Notes under the pieces: generated by a model
Seen by the model: the letters and a program-made list of their open reading frames with translations, nothing else
Database searches by the model: none
What the model was told of the DNA's origin: nothing
Program-made: the position numbers and the translations under genes
Shown: positions 40,246 through 41,481 of the stretch, piece by piece
Numbering within the stretch: the first letter of the stretch is position 1
Layout of the letters: every line of letters begins with the position of its first letter
From: Flavobacterium psychraerolatum
GTDB lineage: Bacteria; Bacteroidota; Bacteroidia; Flavobacteriales; Flavobacteriaceae
Length of the DNA: 41,481 bases
Assembly: GCF_025960985.1 (NCBI RefSeq)
Contig: NZ_JAOQMX010000040.1
Location: 1-41,481 of the forward strand
Reading direction: 5' to 3'

Positions 40246-41481
40246 GTCAGTCTGTCTAAAAACCCCGTTTTTTTTTAATTTAAATTATATTTCGCATAAA
40301 TGTAAGCGATTTAAACAACAATTAAATAGCCTTTTTGTAAATGTATATTTTCTATTTCTAAAATTTAAGAAGTGATAAACGGCTTTAAAATCCTCTTTTA
40401 ATGCCCAAAATAGTAATGCCAGTAGTTTTAAGTACTGTTTCAATATATTTGGATCAATCAAGTTAAATATTCTACGAAGATTGTAGGCAGTGAAGATCAG
40501 TCCAACATCGGCAGCGGCTCGTTTAATGGTCTTCTTTGTCATGATATAATAAAATCCCCATTGTCTTTTTATAACACCGTAGGGGTGTTCTACAATGGCT
40601 TGTCTCCGACGATAGATTGCATAGTTATATTCGATTCGAACTTTATTTTGATATATTAAATCAGCATGCTGAGAACGCTCGATGAGTCTTCCCCTTTTAT
40701 TTTTGGTGCATTGGGTAAAACAAGCACAGGACAAACACGCACTAGTTTTGTAATGCTTCATTTTAGTGATTGATTTGCCATTAGTTTTATTGTACCAATT
40801 TCCATTTGTGGTTAGAACCTCATTGGCAGGACAGGTATAAGTGTCAGACTCATTGTTATATTTAAAACGTTCTACATCATAAGCCAAGTCAGGTGCATGA
40901 GCTGACACGCCTGGAATGGCTACTAATACATCAACTCCAAGTTTATTGGCATATTCAAATTCGCTTCCAGTATGATAGCCTTTGTCGTAAATTGCCATAA
41001 AGTTGTTTTGTCCCAAAATGGTTTTGGCTCTTCGAAGCATGCCACCCATGGCTTTGGAATCATTCTCATTGGTTACCTTAAAATCTATAGGTATATTGTG
41101 CAAAGCATCTACTGTAGTTTGTACGGTATATGCCACTTCGGATATGTTGTTTCGGGTCATAATTTGTCGACTCTCAGGATCCGAAGTAGAGATTTGTGTT
41201 ACCGCTGTGGTGTCAATTATCTTTTGATATTCGATGTATTTTTCTTTTCGAGTAGTGTGTTTTTTTACCTTCTTAGCAATGCTTTCTTTCTGGGTAGCAT
41301 CACCATCTTCTTGGGCCAAAATGGCATTGTACCCCTCGAGTTTGGCATCGATATAGGCAATATGACGCTCTATTTTATTGGAGTTGAAATTGTTTTTCTT
41401 GGAATTTTGAGCTCTTAATTTTGTGCTATCTCCAGCCACAAGATTGCCGCCAATGAGTTCAAAGTGGGCTGCCATCTTTAC
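40246..41481 (-). mobile_element. IS1182-family insertion sequence, partial
   Basis: The element appears to end near gtcagtctgtctaaaaaccc (about 40246-40265), a likely terminal inverted repeat, but its other end lies outside the window, so neither the repeat pair nor a target duplication can be confirmed. It carries the transposase at 40285-41481. Confidence 0.6.
40285..41481 (-). CDS. IS1182-family DDE transposase, 5' end outside the window
   Basis: At least 398 residues of a DDE transposase of the IS1182 group. The first catalytic D is in NLVAGDSTKLRAQNSKKNN, the second in AIYDKGYHTGSEFEYA, and the E in IVEHPYGVIKRQWGFYYIMT. A cysteine cluster (SACLSCACFTQC) lies between, typical of this group. 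The frame continues past the ATG at 41473-41475 to the window edge, and family proteins have a further N-terminal helix-turn-helix region, so that ATG is internal. The remaining part has no frameshift, so the element could be active. Confidence 0.9.
   Translation of the reverse strand, partial: VKMAAHFELIGGNLVAGDSTKLRAQNSKKNNFNSNKIERHIAYIDAKLEGYNAILAQEDGDATQKESIAKKVKKHTTRKEKYIEYQKIIDTTAVTQISTSDPESRQIMTRNNISEVAYTVQTTVDALHNIPIDFKVTNENDSKAMGGMLRRAKTILGQNNFMAIYDKGYHTGSEFEYANKLGVDVLVAIPGVSAHAPDLAYDVERFKYNNESDTYTCPANEVLTTNGNWYNKTNGKSITKMKHYKTSACLSCACFTQCTKNKRGRLIERSQHADLIYQNKVRIEYNYAIYRRRQAIVEHPYGVIKRQWGFYYIMTKKTIKRAAADVGLIFTAYNLRRIFNLIDPNILKQYLKLLALLFWALKEDFKAVYHFLNFRNRKYTFTKRLFNCCLNRLHLCEI

Noticed and set aside
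41473..41481. ATG at 41475 as the true start of the IS1182 transposase
   Set aside because: The open frame continues to the window edge and the expected N-terminal domain is missing, so the gene is cut by the window.

Overview
The window looks like a chromosomal segment of a Flavobacterium-type member of the Bacteroidetes. The evidence is low-GC DNA, few Shine-Dalgarno sequences, several promoters of the flavobacterial type (TTG, 17-23 nt, TAnnTTTG), a SusC/SusD pair, DUF3078 and DUF2480 proteins, and the gene order yicC-gmk-nadD. Family calls rest on motifs recognised by eye; no database search was run.

Layout. 0-5 kb (minus strand) is an iron-sulfur assembly cluster: SufS desulfurase, a small putative lipoprotein, SufE, a SufT/MIP18-like protein and DUF2480, followed by a separately promoted DUF3078 outer-membrane protein. 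A GxxExxY-family gene sits inside the cluster and is framed by 30-bp inverted repeats, like a mobile cassette. 5-10.2 kb holds a serine hydrolase, a Gfo/Idh/MocA oxidoreductase with an old-yellow-enzyme partner, and RseP. 10.2-11 kb carries two identical tRNA-Asn genes, each with its own terminator, then a decayed stretch ending in a third, broken tRNA 3' end. 11-19.9 kb holds DinB-like and ArsC-like proteins, yicC-gmk-nadD, a PAS-LuxR regulator, a divergent LysR / Hsp31-like / YqhD-like reactive-aldehyde module, and gpsA.

20-34.3 kb is a carbohydrate-utilisation locus. A GntR regulator with a LacI-like sensor domain precedes SusC, SusD, a cytoplasmic GH36-like alpha-galactosidase, a sodium/sugar symporter, a 1100-residue FG-GAP/ASPIC lipoprotein and a two-domain lipocalin-like lipoprotein. 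The inferred route is capture and import of an alpha-galactoside through SusCD, uptake by the symporter, and hydrolysis in the cytoplasm. 34.4-37.2 kb returns to housekeeping genes (pheS, cvpA-like, two conserved hypotheticals).

37.2-41.5 kb is accessory DNA: four ~118-bp repeats with terminal inverted repeats, interleaved with other repeats in a duplicated composite arrangement; a frameshifted IS91-type transposase remnant; a low-GC lipoprotein gene framed by 13-bp inverted repeats; and an IS1182-type transposase cut by the window end.

The most unusual signal runs through the whole window. Six intergenic elements (near 6.4, 11.9, 29.7, 36.5, 38.2 and 38.7 kb) share a conserved 5' block and a conserved 3' block around an exchangeable central hairpin. 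In some places they look as if they have become transcription terminators.
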